Below, one piece after another: positions 5,662 to 5,677 of a DNA stretch of 5,677 nt (within the stretch, counting starts at the first letter, position 1; the number at the start of each line of letters is the position of its first letter). A program made the translations under genes and the position numbers. Below the pieces are notes generated by a model. It saw only the letters and a list, made by a program, of their open reading frames with translations. It did no database searches and was not told where the DNA came from. This stretch comes from DATJMJ01 sp035503975 (lineage in GTDB: Bacteria; Actinomycetota; Acidimicrobiia; Acidimicrobiales; Palsa-688): assembly GCA_035503975.1 (NCBI GenBank), contig DATJST010000042.1:1-5677 (forward strand), in the 5' to 3' direction.

Positions 5662-5677
5662 GCTCGGGCGGGTTGTC

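Larger units (their letters stand above)
5612..5677 (-). other. Sequence upstream of ssuC: leader or tail of a preceding gene
   Basis: Only 66 bases are visible. Read on the minus strand, the frame ending at TAA 5614-5612 is open back to the window edge (21 codons before the stop), and the frame ending at TAG 5604-5602 is open too. Given how tightly the other genes abut, this could be the end of another operon gene. It could equally be a GC-rich leader, since open frames of this length are uninformative. No convincing -35/-10 pair was seen. Confidence 0.35.

Noticed and set aside
1..5677. CRISPR arrays, tRNA or rRNA genes, insertion sequences, and toxin-antitoxin or phage genes
   Set aside because: I looked on both strands and saw no spaced direct repeats, RNA gene signatures, transposase motifs or terminal inverted repeats. 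The window is fully occupied by the sulfur cluster.

Overview
This window is one tightly packed minus-strand gene cluster for scavenging organic sulfur. Every gene reads from the right edge (5677) toward the left edge (1). The DNA is GC-rich by eye, two of the starts are GTG, and the solute-binding protein has an Arg- and Ala-rich signal peptide. This fits a high-GC bacterium, possibly an actinobacterium, but the sequence alone does not fix the phylum.

In transcription order the genes are: an SsuC-type permease (5611-4721), an SsuB-type ATPase (4745-3963), an SsuA-type binding protein (3966-2896), a TauD/AtsK-type Fe(II)/2-oxoglutarate dioxygenase (2885-1938), an NtaA/SnaA/DszA-type FMN-dependent monooxygenase (1920-538) and an SsuE-type FMN reductase (541-41). 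A further gene probably starts at 44 and runs off the left edge. Junctions are overlaps of 25 bp (ssuC/ssuB), 4 bp (ssuB/ssuA), 4 bp (monooxygenase/reductase) and 4 bp (reductase/next gene), or gaps of only 10 and 17 nt. No internal terminator was seen, so a single polycistronic, translationally coupled transcript is the simplest reading. No stretch over 300 bases lacks a gene. The only non-assigned sequence of any size is 5612-5677, which holds a good ribosome-binding site and a perfect 17-bp palindrome.

Read together: SsuA captures an aliphatic sulfonate or sulfate ester outside the membrane, and SsuC/SsuB import it. Sulfite or sulfate is then released by two chemically different oxygenases. 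The dioxygenase uses Fe(II), 2-oxoglutarate and O2. The monooxygenase uses O2 and reduced FMN supplied by the adjacent reductase. The classical SsuD monooxygenase is absent from the window.

Nothing here is a wholly new kind of system. Points worth a second look are the near absence of Cys and Met in the presumably abundant proteins, a binding protein that cannot be a lipoprotein, AtsK-like rather than TauD-like pocket residues in the dioxygenase, a permease coupling loop lacking its usual glycine, and the unidentified gene entering at the left edge.
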